A program made the translations under genes and the position numbers. Shown in pieces: positions 47,901 to 58,608 of a DNA stretch of 64,000 nucleotides. Source of the stretch: Ricinus communis (Eukaryota > Streptophyta > Magnoliopsida > Malpighiales > Euphorbiaceae); contig NC_063261.1 of the NCBI RefSeq assembly GCF_019578655.1, forward strand, positions 8,564,446 through 8,628,445, written 5' to 3'. The notes below the pieces were generated by a model that did not search any database, was not told the DNA's origin, and saw nothing but the letters and a program-made list of their open reading frames with translations. The first letter of the stretch is position 1. Every line of letters begins with the position of its first letter.

Positions 47901-48201
47901 ATGCATGGTGTGATGCAGTTTGGCAAAAAAGGCAAGTTGGCCCCTTGTTATGTGAGACCCTTTGAGATTATTGACAGGATTGGAGAGGTAGCATACAAGT
48001 TGGACTTGCCATCAAATTTCTTGCATGTGCATCCGGTATTTCATATATCCATGTTGAGGAAGTACATTTCAGATCCTTCGCACGTGTTGTAGCCTCAATA
48101 TATGGAAGTAAGTGAATAATTGACCTACAAGGAGCAGCCAGTTATGATCATAGATACTCAAGTTCTCGAACTATGCTCTAAGATTATACCGATGGTTAAG
48201 G
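44990..48201 (+). pseudogene. Gypsy C pol: protease, RT, RNase H, integrase
   Basis: Protease motif LLDPGAAHSFVS (usually DSGA; Asp codon 45009-45011). RT from FSNVFREELPRLPPHREIEF, with [20 protein letters not shown] and palm motif FIDD at 45986-45997. RNase H (about 46380-46760) and the integrase zinc finger and core (46990-47600) are heavily mutated, VERLTKSAHFL being the clearest core phrase. The integrase end is open at 47646-48092: ALYGRKCRTPVCLEEVGE, then RPFEIIDRIGEVAYKLDLP and FHISMLRKYI. The chromodomain entry (SKIIPMVKVL) is cut at 48201 by the Athila-like insertion. Well over ten stops or frameshifts. Confidence 0.85.
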
Positions 48202-49673
48202 TGTTGGGCTAATTCGTGTTAGCTACAATCTAAGACAGTGTACCTATCGATGCAGTCTAGCACTAATGGCGAGTATCAAGGTCGTATTCCTCGGGAAAGT
48301 GAAAGCCCAGAGTTACTCCTTTGTTCTTTGTTATATTAACCTAAAATTAGCGATAAATAATTTCTAAACTAACTAATAGCTACAAGCTAAGTCCTAAGGG
48401 AGATGCAAGAGTGATTAATAAACGAAATAACTAAGGCAAGAAGACAAACCCAAAGGGAATCTAAACTAGTTGGCAATCAAACAAAAGATAAAGGATTGGT
48501 GAGTCTAATTATGCTACCCGTGGATGAATTCTTAACCGAGTTCGGTTTCTCTCTCGAGATAACCGAATTCCTAAATCTAATAACCTAAAGTTGGAATCTC
48601 TTCCTAACGATTGATTCTTAAATTAGCATTAAGCTTTAATCCGCCTCTATTCAACTTTGTTAATTCTTAATCCGGCTAGTTAATTATCATTATCTCTAAG
48701 CGATTACTAACCAGTTCTTGCTATTCAAAATTCCAATTGCCAAACGGATTTCTCAATCTCATAAAGCAATCTAAACATCACAATTCACAATGTCTCATGA
48801 ATAATGCATTATCTTATTAATACTGAAAATAAGAAGAATACAAAACCAACTCAAACAATCCAACAATATAATATCCAGCCAACATAGTAAAGAAATCCCA
48901 ATGGATTTAATCAATCTAGCTAATCATGTTCATTCTCAAAATACACAAGAATTCAATTACAACAATAAGCAAAGGTAGAGAAAACCCGATTACATCCTTG
49001 GATGAGAGTAAACAGCCCCAAATCCTTTTGCTCCAATTGAATCGATTCTTGTTCCTCTTGCTCGATTTGAAAATCAATCGACGTACCTCGCCCAATCTTC
49101 GATCTTTGAAGGGAATCTGATTGAAACCTTGATCCAAGTCTCCTTTTCCCTTAGTTTCAACTCAGAAAACCCTTAGAGAGAGAAATATTAAGGTTTGGGA
49201 CGTTCTAACCCTAGCCTCTTCCATTTTTTCCTCTCTTCATTCTTTTAATTAATACCCCTATCGCCTCCAACACGGCCGTGTCCCTGGCCGTGTTAAGGAC
49301 ACGGTCTGTGTTCCTGGCCGTGTTACTCTCTGTGGCCGTGCTCCATAAGATCTACTTCTTCTTCAATGTCCAACACGACCGTTTTGGTCCCCGTGTTGGT
49401 AACACGGCCTGTGTTTGTGACCGTGTTGAGAACACGGCCAGTGTTGAGACCAACACGGCCATGTTCAGCTTCCTCATGCTCGTACTTAGCTCGTTTCGGC
49501 AGCTTTGACGTCCAATTATGCTCCAATTCTTTCCTTTTTCATTCTTTGACTTCTTTTGGACCTAATGCACACAAACAAACGCATAGGGTGAGTGTTGGGA
49601 CCAATTCACATCCAAATGTCCATAAAATCAATCTTAAAAACCCCATTTAGATGTGTGTATTTTACGCACATCA
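48202..49673 (-). repeat. Athila-like 3' LTR
   Basis: 1472 bp, TGTTGGGCTAATTCG to TTTTACGCACATCA. It has eight or more CACGGCCGTG-type units at 49268-49470. The first bases TGTT differ from TGAT in the partner LTR. Confidence 0.92.
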
Positions 49674-51306
49674 AATAACCCCACACTTAGCTTATTGCTT
49701 GTCCTCAAGCAATCAAAAGTAACATAAGGAAAATAAACCACTAAAGAACAATACTTAAACTGACAGACAAGCTAGAGAGCTCCTGCACATATCCTTAATA
49801 AGCGTAAGTCAAACAAAAAGAAACGAAGCAATCAATTCAAGTATCACAACAAAGATGCCAATAATTTGCAAAATACTGTCTTAACAAAATTATTCAGAAC
49901 CAACTCCTCACCAGATTCACTCTAAGTCACTCAAAGTGTTTAAAGGATAGTGTTAAATCGCTCAAAGCATCAAATACTGCCTTACTTACTATATGCTTGC
50001 TCTTAAATCCTACTCCTACCACTTATGGAGAGTCAACAACCATGTCAAGAGGTCTTTATAAGGATTGTAATGGGGATTAGGTAAGGTTAGGTAAATTTGG
50101 TAAGAGTTGAACCTATGGTGTTCTGCAATGAGATAAATGACATGCACACAAGCCACAAAAATTATAAGGGATAAACAATAAACAGTAGTCCAAGGTGGAA
50201 AATAGGAATCAAGTCAAATTTGGTAAGAGTTGAACCTATTTTTATTTTTTTATTTTTTTTCATAAGGGAAGAACATTCACGTAATAGAGTGAATTTCTTT
50301 TGGATTAAGAAAGCTGCTATAAGATTCCACACTATTCCCAAGATAAAAATTTCCAATAAAAACAACTGATGTGTAGAATCATAACCCAAAGCAGAATAAA
50401 ACTAAGTGGCAATGAAATATGATAGAAAATGATGAAAGAGGGGGTTATCTACAGAATCAATAAACGAATGAAGGCTATTTGGCTAGAATGAAAAACCTAA
50501 GTGCCTCTATCACACCAAAGTGTTAAACTCTCCTTATGGCCCTCATAAGTATTACCGAGCAAGTTCTAAAAGTAAAGACAGTAATTGGCACTCTCAATAA
50601 GAAATAAATACAAGCATATAAAGTGTATGCTTACAATTTAGGCTCAATTTCTCACAAGTGTGCTTTTGAGTAGGTTCCAAACAAAAATCATCAAAACAGA
50701 ATTAAATAAACCAAAGCAACTTAGTGCAAAACTCAAACTAATTATCTTACATTCTTCCGCAAAACTCAACACTATCTGTTTTACCCGATCACATGGACAT
50801 AAACAGGATTTCAAAAGCAAGTCAACAGTAAGAGCATAGAAACAAAGTGAAAAATTTTCAAAATTTTATAAAAAATTGCACAAAGAATAAACAAATAACT
50901 AAGATGGGATAAATATCACCCACCCCACACTTGAAGGACACATTGTCCTCAGTGTACAAAATATAAGAAATGAAAAAGGAAAAAGAACTAATACTGCCCT
51001 GACTATAGCTCCGGAGTGAAAAGAGGTGCATCAGCAGGTATATCAGGGCGTTGGCTAGTCTGTGGTAGAGGAGTAGCTGCAAATAATAAAATAAAGAATT
51101 AAAATCGAAACTGAAACAAAAATTAAATAAAATATGAAAACTAAAACTAATAAAATGTTTCAAAACAAAAGGTTAAAATATTAGAGATTAAAGAAAAGAA
51201 AATTGGGGTGCCTCCTAAAAGCGCTTCTTTTTTATATGATGAGTCTTCTTAGCTGGACTCATGGTGAAAAGCAAACGGTGGGGATTGACGACCACCCATC
51301 CTTCTT
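49674..51306. other. Non-coding interior of the Athila-like element
   Basis: Opens with the polypurine tract complement (aataaccccacacttagc), then about 1.6 kb of AT-rich sequence without a supportable domain. The part near 50160-50270 repeats the phrase tggtaagagttgaaccta twice (about 50099 and 50221). Confidence 0.6.
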
Positions 51307-52419
51307 TCAAGCAAATGGCTTCAAGTATCCGCTTAAGGGGATAATCGTCGACTTCCTCTTCCCGACTGTCAAGCAAGTTGCCAGTATGATGGGCAAAACT
51401 CGCTCCTCGTATAATTGAACATAGTCATGATGCTGTAGGGGCTCTTCCAATTTGAAAGCTGGAGTTTCAACAATTGGAAGGATCGATGGTTGGGAAATTT
51501 CTTTAGGAGTGTCGATGGTTTTCTTCAGTCCTTGGCTTGGTTCACTTGCTAGAAGAAACTCGAGCTCCTCTAAGACTTCTTCATTGGATAAGTCGTGCTC
51601 ATCTTCCATCATCGAAGGGACTTGTGGAAAATCTACCAACAATTCCCCTAACTGCAACTCATCATCATCAACTGTACATTCCTGTTGATAGTCTTCCGGA
51701 AGAATTATGTTTGCCTCTTCCTTTTCTGGTTCCATCTCCATGTTCAAGAAATCATCCTGCACAGAAGCATCATCGTCAAACATAGTAGATAAACCAAAAA
51801 AATTCTCACCCGAACGCAAAGTGATGGAGATCAAATGCTCCTCGGATTCAGTAGCGTTTGATGGAGTTCCCAATTGCTCTTCAGCTAGTAGCTTGAAGAT
51901 TAAGCCTACTTGATGCTCTATGTTGTTAATCGAGGCTTGTTGATCTTCAAGTATCCTCTCTATTTGTTGGAATCTATCCTCAAGACTTGCAATAAACCTT
52001 GTCATCAGCTCCTCTGACACTAACTCTTCACCTTGAGTTGATGGTGCAAGATTAGGCTGCTGAAATTATGGTGGTTCTTGGCCATCTAAGCTCCATCCAA
52101 AGGGTGAATGAGTGTTCCACTCTTGATTGTAGGTGCTTCCATACGAGTCATTTGGCCAACTTCTCGTATAATTCACCTGTTCATAGTTATAAGAACAATG
52201 AGCATCACTATACAATGGACAATCATTACTCAAATGTAAACCATAACAAAATTCACAAAAAACTTGAGATGAAAGGATAGGAGTGGAGAGTTGATCGATA
52301 GCCCTGCAAAATGATTCCACTCGAGCTTCTAAAGATGCACAGGTATCCCAATTTTTAGCACTCTCTTGGTTCCTAATCCCATTTTCCAACGCATCATACA
52401 AAGAGTTTGAATTTAACAT
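51307..52419 (-). pseudogene. Athila-like gag relic
   Basis: Two minus-strand frames in the same frame with one stop between (near 52063). The first (52419-52066) starts MLNSNSLYDALENG and has ESFCRAIDQLSTPILSSQVF followed by CEFCYGLHLSNDC, the zinc-finger-like signature of Athila gag (CEYC-GGPH-YEEC type). The second (52020-51307) reads MSEELMTRFIASLEDRF, a coiled coil RFQQIERILEDQQASINNIE, then ITLRSGENF, which matches the conserved VTLRSGK phrase of Athila gag tails. The gag core upstream is missing; the ATG lies just 156 bases from the LTR. Whether the short product was ever made is unknown. Confidence 0.75.
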
Positions 52420-52553
52420 TGAACCTCCTTATTATTCACTACCTGAATCATAAACTTAACTAAATAAATATATACAAACAAAACAGAAATAAATAAATAA
52501 AAAAATGGCTAAATTAACAAATAGCAAATTTCACTCTAGTTTTCAAACATTCC

Positions 52554-52573
52554 CCGGCAACGGCTCCAAAAAC
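52554..52573 (-). promoter_or_regulatory. tRNA-Asp-type primer-binding site
   Basis: The minus strand reads tttggagccgttgccgggga next to the LTR starting at 52575. This type marks Athila and related Gypsy elements and fixes the orientation. Confidence 0.8.
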
Positions 52574-52574
52574 T

Positions 52575-54029
52575 TGATGGGCTAATTCGTGTTAGCTACA
52601 ATCTAAGGCAGTGTACCTATCGATGCAGTCTAGCACTAGTGGCGAGTATCAAGGTCCTATTCCTCGGGAAAGTGAAAGCCCAGAGTTACTCCTTTGTTCT
52701 TTGTTATATTAACCTAAAATTAGCGATAAATAATTTCTAAACTAACTAATAGCTACAAGCTAAGTCCTAAAGGAGATGCAAGAGTGATTGATAAACGAAA
52801 TAACTAAGGCAAGAAGACAAACCCAAAGGGAATCTAAACTAGTTGGCAATCCAACAAAAGATAAAGGATTGGTGAGTCTAATTATGCTACCCGTGGATGA
52901 ATTCTTAACCGAGTTCGGTTTCTCTCTCGAGATAACTGAATTCCTAAATCTAATAACCTAAAGTTGGAATCTCTTCCTAACGATTGATTCTTAAATTAGC
53001 ATTAAGCTTTAATCCGCCTCTATTAAGCTTTGTTAATTCTTAATCCGGCTAGTTAATTATCATTATCTCTAAGCGATTATTAACCAGTTCTTGCTATTCA
53101 AAATTCCAATTGCCAAACGGATTTCTCAATCTCATAAAGCAATCTAAACATCACAATTCACAACGTCTCATGAATAATGCATTATCTTATTAATACCGAA
53201 ATAAGAAGAATACAAAACCAACTCAAACAATCCAACAATATAATATCCAAATTAACATAGTAAAGAAATCCCAATGGATTTAATCAATCTAGCTAATCAT
53301 GTTCATTCTCAAAATACACAAGAATTCAATTACAACAATAAGCAAAGGTAGAGAAAACCCGATTACATCCTTGGATGAGAGTAAACAGCCCCAAATCCTT
53401 TTGCTCCAATTGAATCGATTCTTGTTCCTCTTGCTCGATTTGAAAATCAATCGACGTACCTCGCCCAATCTTCAATCTTTGAAGGGAATCTGATTGAAAC
53501 CTTGATCCAAGTCTCCTTTTCCCTTAGTTTCAACTCAGAAAACCCTTAGAGAGAGAAATATTAGGGTTTGGGACGTTCTAACCCTAGCCTCCTCCATTTT
53601 TTCCTCTCTTCATTCTTTTAATTAATACTCCCTGTCGCCTCCAACACGACCGTGTCCCTGGCCGTGTTAAGGACACGGTCTGTGTTCCTGGCCGTGTTAC
53701 TCTCTATGGCCGTGCTCCATAAGATCTATTTCTTCTTTGATGTCCAACACGGCCGTTTTGGTCCCCGTGTTGGTAACACGGCCTGTGTTTGTGACTGTGT
53801 TGAGACCAACACGGCCATGTTCAGCTTCCTCATGCTCGTACTTAGCTCGTTTCAGCAGCTTTGACGTCCAATTATGCTCCAATTCTTTCCTTTTTCATTC
53901 TTTGACTTCTTTTGGACCTAATGCACACAAACAGATGCATAGGGTGAGTGTTGGGACCAATTCACATCCAAATGTCCATAAAATCAATCTTAAAAACTCC
54001 ATTTAGATGTGTGTATTTTACGCACATCA
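52575..54029 (-). repeat. Athila-like 5' LTR
   Basis: 1455 bp, TGATGGGCTAATTCG to TTTTACGCACATCA. Palindrome array at 53640-53820, one 18-bp unit shorter than in the partner. Confidence 0.92.
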
Positions 54030-54048
54030 ATTATACCGATGGTCAAGG

Positions 54049-54188
54049 TGTTGTGGCGAAACCATTCGACCAAGGAGTGTACCTAAAAAGCCGAGCAGGA
54101 GATGAGGAGACCTCTACCCTCAATTATTTCAATCTTGAGGCAAGCCTTATTTTTTTCAAAATTCGGGGATGAATTTTCTAAAGAGAGG
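54049..54188 (+). pseudogene. Gypsy C chromodomain end and polypurine tract
   Basis: After the Athila-like element the frame continues LWRNHSTKE (the usual chromodomain phrase is LWRNHSxEEATWE), a stop, then a FGDEF-type tail. A purine run aaagagagg ends at 54188 and should have been followed by the 3' LTR; instead a solo LTR of another family begins at 54189. Confidence 0.75.
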
Positions 54189-54941
54189 TGTTAAAGAACC
54201 TCCAAGAATATAACCCACGAACTCTAATCCTTATGAACCTGTGAATCACTAACTTGAAAACCCAAAGAACAACTTGAAATCAAACCCTAAGATCGTCTAA
54301 TCAAATTGTAAGATTATCATAAATTAGAACCTAAGGAAAACTAAGTCCCTTAAACTCCAATCCTAAGTACGCCACAAGGATAGATCAACTCCTTGATAAG
54401 TAAGTTTTACATTCAAACAGGAACACAAGATACAAGCAAATTTGGCTTGAAATAAAGTAAAAATTTTAATTAATCATAATCTGCCAAATGCATATGAATT
54501 TGACATGTTTTAAAGACATATCCAAAGTCTTAGTAAGAATAGAACTCTTACTTAACTAATCTGATATAATATGAGTTTCCTTACAAGTTCAGGAAACTCT
54601 AACATCTAACCAAATAGTATACTAAGAGCTAAACAAAGCCTTCATAAACTTGGATTTGAAGAACATTAAACACCATCCATTTAGCCTTCACAAACTTAGA
54701 CTTTAAAAATATTAAACAAAGCCCATTCCTTATGAATTTCATTTGGGATGAACTCCATTGGACTTCCATTGTTAACCCACTCTTGCATATAGGCATTTAA
54801 GGACTTTTGAAGCTTCTTGGCACTTGACCTTGTAGTTAGACTTTATGGCAAACTTAATGGATCATTTCTTCATTTTTTCTTGTTGCCCTCGTCATTAAGC
54901 CCATCCAACCAACATCTTTAAGCATTGGCCCATCCATATCA
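54189..54941 (-). mobile_element. Solo LTR, family E, copy 1 (no target duplication seen)
   Basis: 753 bp, TGTTAAAGAACCTCC to CATCCATATCA. It is the inverted counterpart of 55610-56376 (for example cgccacaaggatagatcaa here, ttgatctatccttgtggcg there). Its left end touches the Gypsy C purine tract. Flanking bases agagg and atgga do not match, so the usual 5-bp duplication is absent or lost. 21 bases (54942-54962) separate it from the Gypsy C LTR start. Confidence 0.8.
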
Positions 54942-55609
54942 ATGGAGAGAATATAATACACTTGAATTTAAATTTTAATTACTTTAAGTTTTATCGGAGG
55001 TAATTTGGTAAATTTTTAAATTAATATTCCATTAAATGTTGATGAGTTAATTATTTTACATATATGAATAAATAAACAATAAATAAAAAATAATTGGATT
55101 AAGGGTGTCATTGTAGCAACTTTTTGAATGGGGGACTTATTTGCATTTTTTCATCTTTTATTATTAAAAAAAATAACAATTTTTTCCTCTTCAGCTTCTT
55201 CTTTTCTCTCCCTGTTACCCTTTCCTTCCTTCTTCGTCACTCCCTCTCATTTTTTACCACCCCATCGCCGCTGCCATCTCCTCCAACCGTTGCAGCTTCC
55301 TCCCCACTCCCATTTCTTGCTAACTCCATCTCTCTCTCCCTCCTCCTTATCGTTTCTCATTGCAATAAGAAGGAAAAGTCGACTCACCTTGCTGCCTCTG
55401 CCGAACAACCTCAAGCCGACATCTATTTTCCGGTTTGACACTGGAAACGAACTCTTGGACCTTGAAAATCCCAAGTCAGCTCCTCCCCACTATTTTTTCT
55501 CTGCCGATAGCCTCCGTATAGCCTCACTGAAGCAGAATTTCCTCCTCCACGATAAATCATTTTTTGACAATAGTTAGACTATAGTTTTGGTGTTTTTGAA
55601 CCCCCCATA

Positions 55610-56376
55610 TGATATGGACATGGCCAAGCTTAAAGATGGACTTGATGGAGAGGACAACAAGAAAACCAAAGATAAAGCTAAGGATCCATTGAGCATGCTA
55701 CAAGGCCCAATTACAATAAGATAAAGCTAAGGATCCATTGAGCATGCTACAAGACCCAATTACAAGGTCAAGGTCCAAGAAGTTACAAGAAGCCTTAATT
55801 GGCTATATGCAAGATCGGGCTAGTCAAGGAAGCCCAATTGGTCATGCTAGGATAGGCCCAAGTAAAGACACATCTGAATGGGCTTTATTTAATGTTTTGC
55901 AAGTCCAAATACATGAAGACTAATGTGGGCTAATATTTGGGCTGAAATCTCTTATTTAAGTTCAGAACAATGTTATTGCCTATTTTTCTTATGTGGCAGC
56001 TAGGGTTAATAGTTTTACTAGGGTTTCTTATGTTAGGTGGCTATAAAAACGCCCCTTAAGTTGTGTTTTGGGGGAATTCGGATTTTGATAAAGTTATAGT
56101 AGTTGTTTCCTTTGCATATTTGCTTGAATTCTTGAATTCTTGTTGAATGCATAAACCACTTATCAAGGAATTGATCTATCCTTGTGGCGTGTTAAGGGTT
56201 AGGGTTTAAAGAACTTAGTTTTCTTTAGGTTCTGATCTTGATCAACCATACCTTGCAATCTGATTTAAGCGGTTCTTGGGTTTTGAAACTCAATTTGTTC
56301 TTGGGTTTCTAAGATAGTAATTCACGGGTTCATAATTATTAGGGTTCGTGGTTCTAATCCTTGGAGGTTCTTAACA
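55610..56376 (+). mobile_element. Solo LTR, family E, copy 2 (TSD ccata)
   Basis: 767 bp, TGATATGGACATGG to GGTTCTTAACA, flanked by ccata at 55605-55609 and 56377-56381. TATA box TATAAAA at 56042-56048 in gctataaaaacgcc. It carries a 49-bp tandem duplication (55669-55717 and 55718-55766, starting aagataaagctaagg) that differs at about one position. No coding sequence. Confidence 0.93.
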
Positions 56377-57154
56377 CCATAACTCAAGCTTCGCATAGGC
56401 GTCTCAGGATTCAAAACCCGACACCATTGGCGGTACTGACTTTCGGACCCTAGTGTTTTCCTAATGCGCAGAAATTCAGGTTTCAGCTCGGTATAATTTT
56501 ATTTAGATTGTGGAAATTATTTTAAAAGTATTAGAAAATACTTGGTATATTAATTGTTAGTTATAATTAATTAATTAAATTATTTAATCAATTAGTAGCT
56601 TGTTTTAAAATTGTTGCAGATTAATTGCAGAAGAAGTTAATATTCTGTTATGTAAATTGAGGCTGTGATTAATTAAATTAAATATGAGAAAAAATATTTG
56701 TGTGATGTATTGTGAAATAATATTATTTTGTCAGACTGTTATTTTTTTGTATTGAGATTTGGGTTGTGTTGCAAAATCGGAAAAATAATACAGTTTTGGT
56801 GACCCAGCTCCTGTTATATTAATATGGAATATCTAAAGTGTCTCTAGCAGGTTATGGACCCATTATACGGGGGAAAACGTCCATATTTTATGAGAGGTTC
56901 TTCGAATTTTCGGGAGAATTTTTGAGTCAGAATTTCCTAAGCAGACTAATTTAGGCGTCTAGGCCTAGAAAAAATTATGAATACCTTATTAATTAAGTTA
57001 TTTTCATAGATAATCTGTCCGTCCGGCCAGCTCCACCCAAGGCGTGGGAGCATATTGCAGAGCATGGCAAAACTGTTAGTTAAAGTCATTTATCTTCTAT
57101 ACATGTGGCTTACCAAATTTTTATATAGCAATTTCGATTAACAATTATTACATA

Positions 57155-57155
<1 letters not shown>

Positions 57156-57199
<44 letters not shown>

Positions 57200-57207
57200 T
57201 ATATATT
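57156..57207. repeat. (ATT)n and (TA)n microsatellite
   Basis: About 28 bases of ATT followed by about 25 bases of TA inside the Gypsy C 3' LTR. Confidence 0.9.
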
Positions 57208-58319
57208 TGGTATAGTGGATATTTTTTAGAAATTTTTACTAATTCTTATTCTATATTTAATTAATTAATTTATAGATCTAAATTATTTATTTATTAACTA
57301 TCTAATTGATTGATTTATAAATTTTAGGTTAGTTATTTATTATTCATCTAAATAATTATTTTAGGAAATTAATTATTTATTTACTATTTATTTAATTAAC
57401 TAAATTTACGATTGTAAATTATGTGGTATTCAATATTATGATTGCATATTGATCCAGGATGAGGAGGCGGTAAAACATTCTACCTGATAAGTTGTATCAG
57501 GACCGCATATGTGCATCGGTATTAATCAGAGACAGGTAGTAAAATAATATTTTTAGAATTTGCCCTGGTCGAGTACAACTCTCTAGGCTGTGAGAATTTG
57601 AGTGCCAGAGGAAAGGTCCTTGGTCGAGCGTTGCTCTCTGGGTGCCGGCTTTATTGGGAATCAAGTGACCAAGCTGGATTTAAGGATTATGGTTGAGCTT
57701 CGCTCTCTGGGCGCTAATCCTATTGGAATAAGAGTGTCGAAAGGCTACTAGTATTGGGGTTAGAATTCTGCTGAAGTGATCGTCCCTTATGAGTTAAAAA
57801 TTAGTTATTTTAAATTATACTATAATACTTACTTATTATTTTGTGATGTACCACATTACTTTATCAACCATTGCACATGGATATTTATGGCTTTTTAAAT
57901 TCAGATATATGATTTTAACTCACTCTCGAGACTAACAATCTCAATTTTTAAATTTTCTGTTCTCCGCTGACTTCTTTTTGCAGTTCGGCTTTCTTTTTCC
58001 TTTCGAACTTATTGTAATTAAATATTACTTTTGTATTTTAAATTATTTGAAATTCTAGACTCTTCATAGTAGTGTACTTAGTACCTTATATTTTAATTTG
58101 GTCTGTTAAAAATTATGGGATATTTGCTAGTAATCTAGCTGAAGAATTAATTTAATTATGTACAGATTTGTGAGTGAAATGTTTGGTTGTTTTAATAGTA
58201 TATAATCATGTATGCGCTTATTTGTGTGTTTGAGTAATTAAGTTTGCTACGGGTTTCAGTGGCCTTAAGCCTACCAATTTTCTAGCGCCGATAACGAGCC
58301 CACAGATCGGGTCGTGACA

Positions 58320-58608
58320 ATATTAAATTTATTTTCAAAAGTTGTTTAAAATTTATTTATAATTTTGAAAACATAAAAAACTGTTTTCTATTTTTATTTT
58401 AGAAAAATATCATAAGTAAATATAAAATATTTTTTTTCTATTTTTATTTGAAAAGTTTTTTACAAGTAAACGAGTCTTAAATGTTTAATTTGAAAAAACC
58501 AATCATGGGTAAAGAGATCGAGAGATCAAAGAAATTGTAGTTGTGAGTCGTGTACAAATAAGATTTAGGGAAATATTGTATTTTGATCTTTGACACCTAA
58601 AATTTTTG
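58320..58608. other. AT-rich flank right of Gypsy C
   Basis: About 290 bases of AT-rich sequence with no gene. The five bases atatt right after the LTR may be a remnant of a target duplication. Confidence 0.45.

Larger units (their letters stand above)
48202..54029 (-). mobile_element. Non-autonomous Athila-like LTR retrotransposon (19-bp target duplication)
   Basis: LTRs 48202-49673 and 52575-54029, about 2% different apart from an 18-bp deletion. On the minus strand the primer site just inside the right LTR reads TTTGGAGCCGTTGCCGGGGA, close to the tRNA-Asp-type TGGCGCCGTTGCCGGGGA site of Athila elements. The purine tract beside the left LTR is aagtgtggggttatt. The 2.9-kb interior holds only gag-derived frames (51307-52419 minus) and no protease, RT or integrase. 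Flanks: attataccgatggttaagg (48183-48201) and attataccgatggtcaagg (54030-54048), a 19-bp repeat touching both ends. It presumably relied on a full Athila partner for movement. Confidence 0.9.
34349..58319 (+). mobile_element. Gypsy C retrotransposon (chromodomain, Tekay-like) with nested insertions
   Basis: 5' LTR 34349-41914 (interrupted by Copia D), primer site 41919-41930, gag 42098-44340 (interrupted by a solo LTR), protease to integrase 44990-48201, chromodomain rest 54049-54180, 3' LTR 54963-58319 (interrupted by a solo LTR). After subtracting the insertions the LTRs are about 2587 and 2585 bp, beginning TGGATTTAAA or TGAATTTAAA and ending GTGACA. The LTRs differ at roughly one base in ten in the part I compared, so this is the oldest layer. 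No perfect duplication abuts the ends: atatt follows the 3' LTR (58320-58324) and atatt also lies at 34342-34346, two bases off the left end. Lineage inferred from gag start, LTR size and the VPMVKVLWRNHS-type chromodomain segment. Confidence 0.85.
54963..58319 (+). repeat. Gypsy C 3' LTR, split by a solo LTR
   Basis: 54963-55609 and 56382-58319. Begins TGAATTTAAATTTTAATTAC and ends GTCGTGACA. Contains an ATT microsatellite and a TA run at 57156-57207 that the 5' LTR has only in short form. Small frames at 55124-55577 are pyrimidine-tract artefacts, as in the 5' LTR. Confidence 0.88.

Noticed and set aside
49268..49470. Regular short palindromic repeats suggesting a CRISPR-like array
   Set aside because: Spacing is irregular, there are no unique spacers or cas genes, and the sequence is part of a plant LTR.
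49278..49650. Overlapping open frames in the Athila-like LTR, repeated at 53652-54006
   Set aside because: They arise from the CACGG palindrome array, read on both strands, and lie in LTR sequence. The frames differ between the two LTRs.
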